A stretch of 64,000 nt of DNA from Butyrivibrio sp. (GTDB lineage: Bacteria > Bacillota > Clostridia > Lachnospirales > Lachnospiraceae): contig JAFUYO010000013.1 of NCBI GenBank assembly GCA_017470505.1, positions 62,001 through 126,000 of the forward strand, written 5' to 3'. The notes beneath the pieces are model-generated. The model was not told where the DNA came from. It saw only the letters and a program-made list of their open reading frames with translations, and did not search any database. A program made the position numbers and the translations under genes. Below, one piece after another: positions 51,091 through 59,149 of this stretch; position 1 is the first letter of the stretch; every line of letters starts with the position of its first letter.

Positions 51091-53148
51091 TTAATTCTCC
51101 TGCGTAAATGTGACTGCTCTGGTCACTGTGTACTCCACAGTATCTCCGCCCCTTGTCTCACCGGTCTCAGGATCGGTGCTGGTGGGCGTTGTCGCAGTGT
51201 ACACAAAGGTTATGGTCCCTGTAGGTGCCGTGATGCCCTTGTAGGTACCCTGCACAGGGAAGTCCGATGTCGTTGTGCTGAGAAGCGTCGTTCCATCGGA
51301 AGTAACGAGGGAGACCTTGACAGGAATCCCGTATGTAAAATTCTCTCCCTCTGTGGGAGCCGAAATATCTGCATTGTAGCTGTAGGTCACACTGGCGGGG
51401 CCTGTTGAGAGCTCCATGTTGATGATGGTTCCCTGTGACACGGATGTATTGGGTGCAATGCTCTGGGCGCATATAAGGCCTGTTAAGTTGGTGTCCTCAT
51501 TGCTGGTCTCGACAATAGAGCCTGCCTGAAGTCCCGCTTCAACAAGGATGATGACTGCATCCTCTGAGGTCTGTCCGATGATATTGGGAACAGATACCTG
51601 TCCGTCGGACTTGGCTGCCTGTACGTCAGTACTTGCAACAGTGCTCTGCGAAGCTTTCGCATTAGAGCCGTCAGATACGTAAACCGTAACCGTCGCACCG
51701 CTCCCTGCCCTCTCGCCTGCTGCGGGGGATGTGGAAACTACCGTGTCCCTGGCTGCCGTGTTGGCAGAATCTGCTGCCTTTGCAACTTCAAAGCCCTTGT
51801 CGTCCTTTAATATAGATACTGCCTCTGCGTAGGTCCTGCCTGTGACATCAGGTATCTGGATGCCGTCCGCAAGGCTCCCCGCGCTCTCTTTGGCACTGAC
51901 AAGCTCGGTTGAATCGTTTGTGGATGCCCCTTCGGCCGAGCCAAAAAGTCCCATGCTCCTTCCAAGTAGAAGGATCACTATAAAGCCCACAAGTGCAGCT
52001 GAGATAATGGCCATTATGATGGTCATCTTCTCCAAACCCTGGGAGGGATTGTTATTGTTGTTCGATGAGGAAGAGCTCTTTTTGCGGCGCCTTGTCTTCT
52101 TGTCGTAGGAGTCGTCGTAGTTCCTTCTCTTCTGGGATCTGCCCTTGTCGTAATCGTCGTCGTATTCGCCCTCGTCCTCAAACTCCCTGAAGACGTCATC
52201 CTTAAGGCGCATGGTCTCTGTGTCAGTCCCGCGTCCCTTGGGTGAATTGACAACCTCCATCTCCGCCTCGGAGGCAACCCTTGTAGCTGACTCCTCATCC
52301 GGGTCAACGAGCTCAACGAAGTCCTTGTCGGGAGTGATGAGTGATCTCTTGAGGTCAGCGATGAGCTCAGCCGCAGACTGATAGCGCCTGTCAGGACTCT
52401 TCTGGCAGCACTTTAGAACAATCTTCTCAACACTTATCGGTATCTCGTCGTTGTAATCAGCAGGACTCGGAAGGTCCTCCTGAATATGCTTGATGGCTAT
52501 TGCCACGGTCGTATCGCCGTTAAACGGAACGCGGCCTGTGAGCATCTCAAAGAGCGTTATACCCAGAGAATAGATATCGCTCTTGGCGTCGGAGTATCCG
52601 CCCCTGGCCTGCTCGGGTGATGTGTAGTGAACCGAGCCCATGACATTGGAGGTGATGGTGTTGGAGGTTGCAGCCTTGGCAATTCCGAAGTCTGTAACCT
52701 TCACCTTGCCCTCCTTGGATATCATGATGTTCTGAGGCTTGATATCCCTGTGGATGATCCCGTTGTTGTGGGCAGCCTCAAGTCCCATAGCCACCTGGAT
52801 AGCGATGGAAACAGCCTCTTTTACGGAGAGTCTTGATTTCTTTTCGATATATTTTTTGAGGGTGATGCCGTCAACCAGCTCCATAACGATATAGTTGATG
52901 CCATCCTCGTCACCGACATCGTACACGTTGACCGTGTTGGGATGCAAAAGCCCCGCAGTCGACTGGGCCTCCACTCGGAACTTGGAGACAAAATTCTCGT
53001 TCTCCGAAAACTCCTGCTTGAGCACCTTGACAGCCACGAGTCTGTTCAGCTTATGATCTTTTGCTTTATACACATCGGACATTCCGCCTGTGCCTATCTT
53101 CTCGAGCACTTCATAGCGGTCTCCGATGACCATTCCAATCTTAACCAT
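51091..53148 (-). CDS. prkC: PASTA-domain Ser/Thr protein kinase
   Basis: 685 residues. Kinase domain at about 11-270 (GTGGMSDVYKAKD, VAVKVL, IIHRDIKPQNIMI, VTDFGIAKA), a charged juxtamembrane region with KKTRRRKKSSSSSNNNNN, a membrane helix at about 378-400 (IIMAIISAALVGFIVILLL), then two PASTA domains (about 428-490 and 512-575) and a Thr-rich C-terminal domain. Two PASTA repeats is fewer than the three or four usual elsewhere. It senses peptidoglycan fragments and regulates growth. It overlaps stp by 8 bases. Confidence 0.95.
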   Translation of the reverse strand: MVKIGMVIGDRYEVLEKIGTGGMSDVYKAKDHKLNRLVAVKVLKQEFSENENFVSKFRVEAQSTAGLLHPNTVNVYDVGDEDGINYIVMELVDGITLKKYIEKKSRLSVKEAVSIAIQVAMGLEAAHNNGIIHRDIKPQNIMISKEGKVKVTDFGIAKAATSNTITSNVMGSVHYTSPEQARGGYSDAKSDIYSLGITLFEMLTGRVPFNGDTTVAIAIKHIQEDLPSPADYNDEIPISVEKIVLKCCQKSPDRRYQSAAELIADLKRSLITPDKDFVELVDPDEESATRVASEAEMEVVNSPKGRGTDTETMRLKDDVFREFEDEGEYDDDYDKGRSQKRRNYDDSYDKKTRRRKKSSSSSNNNNNPSQGLEKMTIIMAIISAALVGFIVILLLGRSMGLFGSAEGASTNDSTELVSAKESAGSLADGIQIPDVTGRTYAEAVSILKDDKGFEVAKAADSANTAARDTVVSTSPAAGERAGSGATVTVYVSDGSNAKASQSTVASTDVQAAKSDGQVSVPNIIGQTSEDAVIILVEAGLQAGSIVETSNEDTNLTGLICAQSIAPNTSVSQGTIINMELSTGPASVTYSYNADISAPTEGENFTYGIPVKVSLVTSDGTTLLSTTTSDFPVQGTYKGITAPTGTITFVYTATTPTSTDPETGETRGGDTVEYTVTRAVTFTQEN

Positions 53149-53917
53149 CTATTCCTCCATCGCGAGCAGACTCATCTGCAAAGGGCTCGATCAAAATAAC
53201 AGCTATGTTGTCCTTGCCGCCGTTGTCATTGGCTGCTGCAACAAGCCTCTGAGCCTTCTCAATGATGTCTCTCTGGCCGCTCACTATCATGCGGATCTCC
53301 TCGTCCTCGAGCATGTTAGTAAGACCGTCAGAGCACATAAGAACTATGTCTCCACGATTTAATTCCACATTAAAAAAGTCGATGTCTACCGTCTTAGTGG
53401 CACCGATCGCTCTGGTGATTATATTCTTGTCGAGGTGGTTACGGGCCGTCTCCTTGTCAATTCCACCCATCCTGACCATCTCCTCCACCAGGGAGTGGTC
53501 CCTTGTGATCTGTGTTATCGTGTTCCCACTGATAACATAGAGCCTGGAATCGCCGACATTGGCCACCTGAAGATACCTGCCAAGAAGGGTTGCTGCGACA
53601 ACGGTTGTTCCCATACCAAAGAGGTTGGGGTTCTCCGATGCCTTCTCTCTCAGCTTCCTGTTTGCGATCTTGATCGCGTTCTCAAGTATCCTAACGGGAG
53701 ACTGCTCAAAGCTCTTCTCTATCTCTTCAACCATGGTGTCCACGGTAAATCTCGATGCGTAGTCCCCGGCGTTGTGTCCGCCCATTCCATCAGCCACGAT
53801 AAACACATTGGAGAGATTGCCTATTCTGGTGTCTGAAGAAAATACATAGTCCTGATTAAGTTTTCTCTTTTTGCCTATGTCCGTAACGGAAAAAGTCTTA
53901 AGCAATGTTGCCTCCAA
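53141..53917 (-). CDS. stp: PP2C-type Ser/Thr protein phosphatase
   Basis: 258 residues, full length. SVTDIGKKRKLNQDYVFSSD, IVADGMGGHNAGDYAS, ANVGDSRLYVIS, ILMCSDGLTNML and DNGGKDNIAVILIE are the PP2C metal and phosphate motifs. It reverses PrkC phosphorylation. It is encoded immediately before prkC with overlap, and has its own promoter just after the cystine-operon terminator. Confidence 0.96.
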   Translation of the reverse strand: MEATLLKTFSVTDIGKKRKLNQDYVFSSDTRIGNLSNVFIVADGMGGHNAGDYASRFTVDTMVEEIEKSFEQSPVRILENAIKIANRKLREKASENPNLFGMGTTVVAATLLGRYLQVANVGDSRLYVISGNTITQITRDHSLVEEMVRMGGIDKETARNHLDKNIITRAIGATKTVDIDFFNVELNRGDIVLMCSDGLTNMLEDEEIRMIVSGQRDIIEKAQRLVAAANDNGGKDNIAVILIEPFADESARDGGIDG

Positions 53918-53945
53918 AGTTAACAGTCATTTTAAATAAAACAAG

Positions 53946-53963
53946 AATGCCGTTTTCGGCATT
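53946..53963 (-). terminator. hairpin in stp leader, possible attenuator
   Basis: AATGCCG pairs with CGGCATT around four bases, followed on the minus strand by CTTGTTTTATTT. It lies between the stp promoter and its ATG, so full termination here would silence the operon. Attenuation or a chance hairpin are the choices. Confidence 0.35.
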
Positions 53964-53998
53964 TACAGAACGAAAAAAAGCAGGTCTAAACCTCAGTA

Positions 53999-54027
53999 AA
54001 TATAACACTTTTAGCCACTTAAATCAA
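53999..54027 (-). promoter_or_regulatory. promoter of the stp-prkC-rsgA operon
   Basis: Minus-strand TTGATT, 17-base spacer, TATATT (5 of 6 in the -10 box), about 80 bases upstream of the stp ATG and just after a terminator. Confidence 0.6.
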
Positions 54028-54033
54028 GAAGCG

Positions 54034-54070
54034 AAAAAATATTCCCTGGCAAATCACATCGCCAGGGAAT
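54034..54070 (-). terminator. intrinsic terminator of the cystine-type ABC operon
   Basis: On the minus strand ATTCCCTGGC pairs perfectly with GCCAGGGAAT around ten bases, followed by ATTTTTTC. Confidence 0.85.
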
Positions 54071-54155
54071 CAATAGACAAATATAAGAAACTTTCCGGAC
54101 TCTACTTTCCGGTTTTATTACGAAATGCAACTTGACGAACTATGATGAAATATGA

Positions 54156-54284
54156 TCACTCAGCCCAGTTCTCTATTTTCAGATCCGGGACTTTGGAGAA
54201 CTCTTTCACATTGTTTGTTACCACAGATTAGCCAAAAGCATGGATAACTATATTTGCCATCTGCTCTCCCCCTCTGAGATGAAA
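54156..54284 (-). pseudogene. vapC (PIN-domain toxin) C-terminal remnant
   Basis: The minus frame ending at 54156 reads VIHAFG, stop, then SVVTNNVKEFSKVPDLKIEN and WAE. The TNNVKEF..VP.LK.ENW ending is diagnostic of VapC PIN-domain toxins. Only about 40 codons remain, one is a stop, and the N-terminal catalytic part is missing. It is fused out of frame to the start of a D-cysteine desulfhydrase-like gene. No vapB is visible. Confidence 0.75.
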
Positions 54285-54366
54285 TCCTGTCAAGTCTCTG
54301 TATTGGTGTAGGGAGATTTGCAAGGGCAAGTCTGTCCAGTCTTTCGACCTTATCTATCAAATTCAT
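54268..54366 (-). pseudogene. D-cysteine desulfhydrase-like gene, 5' remnant
   Basis: About 33 codons after an ATG with GGGGA upstream: NLIDKVERLDRLALANLPTP then IQRLDRISSQRG. This matches the RFPRxxLxxxPTPxxxLxRLSxxLG start of the DcyD/ACC-deaminase PLP family. The similarity ends at about 54268, where vapC-derived sequence begins, so the PLP lysine and the rest are lost. An intact dcyD in this place would fit the cystine transporter genes upstream. Confidence 0.6.
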
Positions 54367-54384
54367 ATCTGTTCCCCGAATGCA

Positions 54385-54771
54385 TTAATAGCCGTAGTTG
54401 GCTTCAATCACGATGTCCTCGAATGTCACTGCTCTGACTTCCCCGGGACCATCCTCTTTTTCCGGCTCGTATTGGATCGTGTACCCGGACTCCTTGAATC
54501 TTCTGATGATGTCGTTTAGCTTTTCCCTTGTGTCAATCTTAAAGCAGATGTGTGCAAGCCCAAGTCTGTTGGGATCCTTGGGAAGGTCCACTGTCTCAGG
54601 CTTTTTCATGAGTTCAACCCAGGCCTGACCATCAAATTCAAGAATATATGAATAATATTCCTTGGCGGGATTGTCAAAAGTCTTAAGAACCTTAGCTCCA
54701 AAATAGCTTTCAAAAAACTCTTTTGCTCCCTCAAGGTCTTTTACAAAAATACCAACATTTTTCAGATACAT
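54385..54771 (-). CDS. VOC (glyoxalase/bleomycin-resistance fold) protein
   Basis: 128 residues with one VOC fold: KNVGIFVKDLEGAKEFFESY, LGLAHICFKIDTREKLNDII and VRAVTFEDIVIEANYGY. His in LAHICF and Glu in the last strand are possible metal ligands. The substrate is unknown. It is the last intact gene of the cystine-type operon and lies 12 bases after the AhpD-like gene. Confidence 0.88.
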   Translation of the reverse strand: MYLKNVGIFVKDLEGAKEFFESYFGAKVLKTFDNPAKEYYSYILEFDGQAWVELMKKPETVDLPKDPNRLGLAHICFKIDTREKLNDIIRRFKESGYTIQYEPEKEDGPGEVRAVTFEDIVIEANYGY

Positions 54772-54783
54772 TTTTTCTCCCCT

Positions 54784-55293
54784 TTACTCCAAAAACTCAG
54801 ATCTGACATGCAGAATATCGTTGAAATAGTTATTGGCGATCATGAACATTCCCATCGTTGTCAGTACTACAAGACCTTCCTCTCCGATCCTTTCCTTGAT
54901 CCTGTCAAAAAGATCTGTCGGGATATTCTTTCTGTCCCTGACAATGGCCTGAGCATATTCAATAACAAGCTCCTCTTCCTCAGTGTAGTCCGGGTTATTT
55001 ATGTCAAATCCAATTGATTCCATATACTTTTTGTAATAGGTTGTGCACACAAGGCAGTCATTTTCAACGGAGATGGCGTATTCAAACAGGCTTGCCGCCC
55101 TGGGTGATATGAACTTTTTTAATTCGGCACTCATCTCATAGCTCTTGCCCTCAAGAGCCCAGAAGGATGGGATATTGTGCAAAAGAGTCCTCTTCTCGTT
55201 TGTGATTGTATGGCCATCAGCCACGTGCTTGTTTATAGCATCCTTTACATCCTGTGATGCATTATCTATATCTATAAGGCTTACGATATCCAT
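54784..55293 (-). CDS. carboxymuconolactone decarboxylase/AhpD-like protein
   Basis: 169 residues, helical. SVENDCLVCTTYYKKYMESI contains the CxxC redox motif of the AhpD/CMD superfamily with an upstream acidic residue, but without the His that follows the second Cys in AhpD. ISPRAASLFEYAISV precedes it. A thiol-redox role would fit the cystine-transport neighbours. It starts 9 bases after the ATPase gene. Confidence 0.82.
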   Translation of the reverse strand: MDIVSLIDIDNASQDVKDAINKHVADGHTITNEKRTLLHNIPSFWALEGKSYEMSAELKKFISPRAASLFEYAISVENDCLVCTTYYKKYMESIGFDINNPDYTEEEELVIEYAQAIVRDRKNIPTDLFDRIKERIGEEGLVVLTTMGMFMIANNYFNDILHVRSEFLE

Positions 55294-55302
55294 GGTTCCT
55301 CC

Positions 55303-56073
55303 TTAAATCCCGCTTCCGTCATACTGAGCTTCTGTCACCCAGGTGCTGGATTTGTATATAAATTCTTTTGTTCTCTCTTTTTGTGGATGTTCAAAGAAAT
55401 CCTTGGAGTTGTTTTCTTCTACAATCTCTCCGTTTTCCATGAACACAACCTTTGTGGCTACCTTTCTGGCAAATTCCATTTCATGGGTCACGACGATCAT
55501 TGTAACTCCGTCATCTGCAAGGGACTTTATTACGTTTAAGACCTCTCCTGTAAGCTCAGGATCAAGAGCTGAAGTTGGTTCATCAAAGAACACCACCTCC
55601 GGATTTGTTGCAAGAGCCCTTGCTATGGCAACTCTCTGCTGCTGTCCTCCGGAGAGCTTGGATGGATAATAATCCACTCTGTCAGCAAGCCCTACTCTTT
55701 CAAGAAGCTTTTTACCAATCTTCTCTGCCTCTTCCTTTTTCATCTTCTGGGCAACTGTAAGACCAAGAGTGACATTGCCCAGAGCTGTTTTGTTTCCATA
55801 CAGGTTAAAGCTCTGGAATACAAATCCAACTCTGCTCCTGTAGTCCAAAAGATCTTTTCCCGCAATCTTTTTAAGATCAAACTCCTTGTCACCTATAACC
55901 AGCCGGCCACTGTCAGCTCTGTTAAGGTAACCTGCACATCTAAGCAGTGTTGTTTTTCCTGAGCCGCTGGGTCCCAGGATAGCAACCACATCTCCCTTCT
56001 CGACCTTAAGGCTCACATCCTTAAGTACCACATTATCCCCAAACTGTTTGTGGACGTTTTTAAGTTCTAACAT
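55303..56073 (-). CDS. polar amino acid (probably cystine) ABC transporter ATPase
   Basis: 256 residues from the ATG at 56073; GGAGGA lies 6 bases upstream of it, so the earlier in-frame ATG (56091) is rejected. Walker A LGPSGSGKTTLLRC, signature LSGGQQQRVAIARAL, Walker B VVFFDEPTSALDPE and H-loop VTHEMEFAR are complete. It has the HisP/GlnQ/TcyN layout. Together with the permease and binding protein, and the D-cysteine desulfhydrase remnant, it resembles fliY-yecSC/tcy systems. Confidence 0.94.
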   Translation of the reverse strand: MLELKNVHKQFGDNVVLKDVSLKVEKGDVVAILGPSGSGKTTLLRCAGYLNRADSGRLVIGDKEFDLKKIAGKDLLDYRSRVGFVFQSFNLYGNKTALGNVTLGLTVAQKMKKEEAEKIGKKLLERVGLADRVDYYPSKLSGGQQQRVAIARALATNPEVVFFDEPTSALDPELTGEVLNVIKSLADDGVTMIVVTHEMEFARKVATKVVFMENGEIVEENNSKDFFEHPQKERTKEFIYKSSTWVTEAQYDGSGI

Positions 56074-56074
56074 A

Positions 56075-56737
56075 TCATCTCCTCCTCTCAAGTGCTGCTT
56101 CAGCCTTGCTCTGGATAACAGTAAGCACTGAGCAGATGATCAGATATATAAGTCCGGCTTCCAAATATAACCAGAAGTAATCATAGGTCCTTGCAGCAAT
56201 CCTCTGGGCTGTAGCCAGTATCTCCACAAGAGCTACACTATAGGCAAGAGATGTATCTTTTACCAGTCCTATAATGGAATTGGACAATGGCGGAAAAGCT
56301 GTTCTGAGGGCCTGAGGAACTATCACATGCATCATTCCCTGCCAGAATGTAAGGCCGTCGCAGTAGCAGGCTTCAAGCTGTCCCACAGGTACTGACTGTA
56401 TGGCAGCCCTCACAGTTTCTGAGCAGTAAGCTCCAATGCTCAGGCTCATTACCAGCCAGGCACTTACAAAGGAGTTGAACTTGATCCCTATGCTGGGAAG
56501 TCCAAAGTACACTATGAACAGCTGGACGATCATCGGTGTACATCTGATTATCCAGACATATACTCTTACAAGGTGCCTCAGGACCGGAACTTTTGCGATC
56601 TGGGCCAGCGCCACTAAAAAGGCAATGATAAGTCCCGCAGAAAAAGCTGCAATTGTAAGTGGCAGTGATACTTTTATCCCTGCCCAGAAGAGCTTTCCAA
56701 ATGATTCAATCAGTTCGTTTATTATTCTCTCATTCAT
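56075..56737 (-). CDS. polar amino acid (probably cystine) ABC transporter permease
   Basis: 220 residues with about five membrane helices. VYVWIIRCTPMIVQLFIVYF and ETVRAAIQSVPVGQLEACYC followed by VIVPQALRTAFPPLSNSIIG are the HisMQ-family signatures (RxTPxxVQ and EAA loop). I use the ATG at 56737; a GTG two codons earlier is possible. Only one permease gene is present, so it would act as a homodimer, as in cystine transporters. An upstream hairpin separates it from the binding-protein gene. Confidence 0.92.
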   Translation of the reverse strand: MNERIINELIESFGKLFWAGIKVSLPLTIAAFSAGLIIAFLVALAQIAKVPVLRHLVRVYVWIIRCTPMIVQLFIVYFGLPSIGIKFNSFVSAWLVMSLSIGAYCSETVRAAIQSVPVGQLEACYCDGLTFWQGMMHVIVPQALRTAFPPLSNSIIGLVKDTSLAYSVALVEILATAQRIAARTYDYFWLYLEAGLIYLIICSVLTVIQSKAEAALERRR

Positions 56738-56765
56738 ATCCACTATCCAATCCGTTTTTTATATC

Positions 56766-56798
56766 ATGACATCTTGAATGAAACATTTAAGATGTCAT
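56766..56798 (-). other. hairpin between binding-protein and permease genes
   Basis: ATGACATCTT pairs perfectly with AAGATGTCAT around 13 bases. There is no T-run on the minus strand, so it is more likely to protect the 3' end of the abundant binding-protein mRNA than to terminate. A similar sequence (CTTGAACGAAGCATTCAAGATG) occurs at 45828-45849. Confidence 0.55.
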
Positions 56799-56818
56799 AT
56801 ATTTTTGATCAAGACATA

Positions 56819-57715
56819 TCAGCTCTGTGTTGTATCAAGATCAAAGTACTTAAGAGCAAGCTCTGAAAGTGTTCCGTCTTCCCTGGCCTGTGCAAGTGCC
56901 TCGTTGATGACCTTTACAAGCTCCTCATTGCCCTTTACTACAGGTACATATGCATTTGGCTCAGGATCACTTGTAACCACCAGCTTGAATACTTCCTCGT
57001 CCTCAGGGTGCTGCTTTAAGTAATCATTAAAGCCAACTGTTGTACCAAAGGTAAGATCTGCTCTTCCGTTTTTTACTTCGCTGACTGCCTGTGCAGCCTC
57101 GCCAACTTCATCAAGGATTGCTCCGTTGTCTTCTGCATATTTTCCGATTGAGCTTGTAGGATCATTGGCTGCTGTCTTGCCCCTGGCATCCTCTAAAGTA
57201 TTGATCTCATCATTGTCCTTAAGTGCAAGGAATGCATGCTGTGAATAGTTGTATGGATCTGAGAAATCGTACTTCTCTGCCCTCTCCTCTGAATAAGATA
57301 CGCTGTTTACAACCACATCGATCTGGCCTGCATCAAGGGAAGCAAACATTGATCCCCAAACTGTCTCAGAGTACTGAACATCTACTCCGATGTAATCTGC
57401 TATGTACCTGGCAACCTCTACATCAAATCCAACAAGCTCGTCGTTCTCATTGTGATAGGTGTATGGACTCCAGGTTCCTTCTGTTCCTACGATGATGTAA
57501 CCACGCTCTTTGATCTCATTTAAGAGGTCATCTCCTGCTGCAACTGTGTCTGTGGCTGCTGTATCACTTCCTGCATCGGTTGCATCTGCTGCTTCACCTT
57601 CTGCATCCTGAGTTGTTGCTGCCTCTGCACTTGCAGAGTTCTGTGAACCGCAAGCTGTAAGTGATGATACTGCAAGGCCTGCGCTTATAAGTGTTGCTAA
57701 GATTTTCTTTTTCAT
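56819..57715 (-). CDS. polar amino acid (probably cystine) ABC transporter binding lipoprotein
   Basis: 298 residues from the ATG at 57715, supported by GGAGG 9 bases upstream. The lipobox is VSSLTAC; an Ala/Asp/Thr-rich linker follows. The SBP_bac_3 domain starts at about residue 70 with GYIIVGTEGTWSPYTYHNEN and includes LVGFDVEVARYIADYIGV, FDVVVNSVSYSEERAEKYDF-like and GKTAANDPTSSIGKYAE. It captures amino acids outside the cell. Cystine is favoured by operon content, not by residues I can prove. Confidence 0.93.
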   Translation of the reverse strand: MKKKILATLISAGLAVSSLTACGSQNSASAEAATTQDAEGEAADATDAGSDTAATDTVAAGDDLLNEIKERGYIIVGTEGTWSPYTYHNENDELVGFDVEVARYIADYIGVDVQYSETVWGSMFASLDAGQIDVVVNSVSYSEERAEKYDFSDPYNYSQHAFLALKDNDEINTLEDARGKTAANDPTSSIGKYAEDNGAILDEVGEAAQAVSEVKNGRADLTFGTTVGFNDYLKQHPEDEEVFKLVVTSDPEPNAYVPVVKGNEELVKVINEALAQAREDGTLSELALKYFDLDTTQS

Positions 57716-57875
57716 AATATCTGTCCTCCGCTTTTGTTTTCTGTTTTGCAATTTGTATTTTCTTTTGTTAGATGTGATTATGGGGGAAGCGGCGGACAAT
57801 GTAAAACACACTAATCTTATCGGCGAATATAAATTTTGCTTATCACCTGGTGCGCCTGGGTGAATAATGAAGAAA

Positions 57876-57913
57876 TAAAAAAGAGACGATTAACGGTTTG
57901 TCAATCATCTCTT
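57876..57913 (-). terminator. intrinsic terminator downstream of rlmN
   Basis: On the minus strand AAGAGATGATT pairs with AATCGTCTCTT (one mismatch) around 11 bases, followed by TTTTTATT. It separates the housekeeping block from the inserted transporter operon, which therefore needs its own promoter in the 57720-57870 gap. I could not identify a convincing one. Confidence 0.85.
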
Positions 57914-57963
57914 ATCAGCATTCTGCTAATTACCCGGCCACTTTGGTTTTCACTTTAGTCTTT

Positions 57964-59040
57964 TCATAACGCGCGTTTTCTTTCAAGTGCCCTTCTTCTC
58001 AGCTGTCCGCACGCTCCATCAATGTCACGACCCATTTCTCTTCTGATAGTAACATTTATTCTGCGTTTTTCAAGTTTATTTTTAAATTCAAGGGCTCCGC
58101 GGCGGTCTGTTGGCCTGAAAGAGCGCTCTTTTATCGGGTTGACGGGTATCAGGTTCACAACGGCATTTAGCCCCTCCAGGACGTGAGAAAGCTCATTTGC
58201 ATCATCTAATGTATCGTTGACGCCGCTTACCAGCGAGTACTCAAAAGTCAGCTGCCTGTGGGTCTTATCAAAATAGGTCCTGCAGGCGGATAGAAGCTCA
58301 GCCATGCTGTAGGTGTTGGCAATCGGCATCAGTTCTTTTCTCTTCTCGTCATTGGAAGCGTGGAGCGAAATTGCAAGGTTTATAGACAGATCTTCATCCG
58401 CAAGAGCAAGTATCTTCGGGACGATGCCGCAGGTGGACACCGTGATATTCCTCTGTCCGAGGTTCATGCCCTTATCACTACTTAGCAGATGGATGAAGGT
58501 AAGGAGGTTTTCGTAGTTATCGAGGGGCTCTCCGCTTCCCATTACGACGACGCGTGAAACCTTCTGTCCGGTTATCCGGGAAATCGCATAGATCTGCTCG
58601 AGCATCTCAGACGGGAGGAGGCTCCTCTCAACTCCGTCTATTGTCGATGCACAGAATCTGCATCTCATGCGGCACCCGACCTGTGATGAGATGCAGACGC
58701 TCACGCCGAAATGATACTTCATAAAGACGCTCTCTATTATGTTCCCGTCCTGAAGGGCAAAAAGAAACTTTTTGGTCTCATCAAGTTTCGACTCCATTAT
58801 TTCCACAGCCTCAAGGTGCGTAAAGGTGCACTTATCAAGGATCTTTTCCTTTAGGCTCTTTGGGATGTTCGTCATCTCATCGAGGGACTTCACCTGTTTT
58901 TGGTGCATCCACTCATAGAGCTGCCTCGCCCTGAAGGCGGGCTCTCCCATGTCCTTTATGAGCTCTTGAAGTTCCAAAAAGGTCAGAGACTTTATATCAA
59001 TTTTATCCTCAAATCCTCTTATCATAGTGTTATCTGTCAT
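57964..59040 (-). CDS. rlmN: dual-specificity rRNA/tRNA adenine-C2 methyltransferase
   Basis: 358 residues from the ATG at 59040. The frame is open to a GTG at 59112, but the extra 24 residues look non-coding and no candidate start has a good ribosome site. DIKSLTFLELQELIKDMGEP is the family N-terminus. CRMRCRFCASTIDG carries the radical SAM CxxxCxxC, MGSGEPLDNY the SAM site, and GACGQLRRR the methyl-carrying Cys. It methylates A2503 of 23S rRNA and A37 of some tRNAs. Confidence 0.94.
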   Translation of the reverse strand: MTDNTMIRGFEDKIDIKSLTFLELQELIKDMGEPAFRARQLYEWMHQKQVKSLDEMTNIPKSLKEKILDKCTFTHLEAVEIMESKLDETKKFLFALQDGNIIESVFMKYHFGVSVCISSQVGCRMRCRFCASTIDGVERSLLPSEMLEQIYAISRITGQKVSRVVVMGSGEPLDNYENLLTFIHLLSSDKGMNLGQRNITVSTCGIVPKILALADEDLSINLAISLHASNDEKRKELMPIANTYSMAELLSACRTYFDKTHRQLTFEYSLVSGVNDTLDDANELSHVLEGLNAVVNLIPVNPIKERSFRPTDRRGALEFKNKLEKRRINVTIRREMGRDIDGACGQLRRRALERKRAL

Positions 59041-59149
59041 AGAATGTGATGATGTCAGGGTTGGGGGATCGCAATGCGCGGAACAATCCGTGACATTACT
59101 TTTGACCTTCACATCATGTGATTAGTAGCGCTGAATTAGCAGCGTTTCC

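Noticed and set aside
51167..51472. Minus-strand frame within the PASTA kinase gene
   Set aside because: Out-of-frame shadow of prkC.
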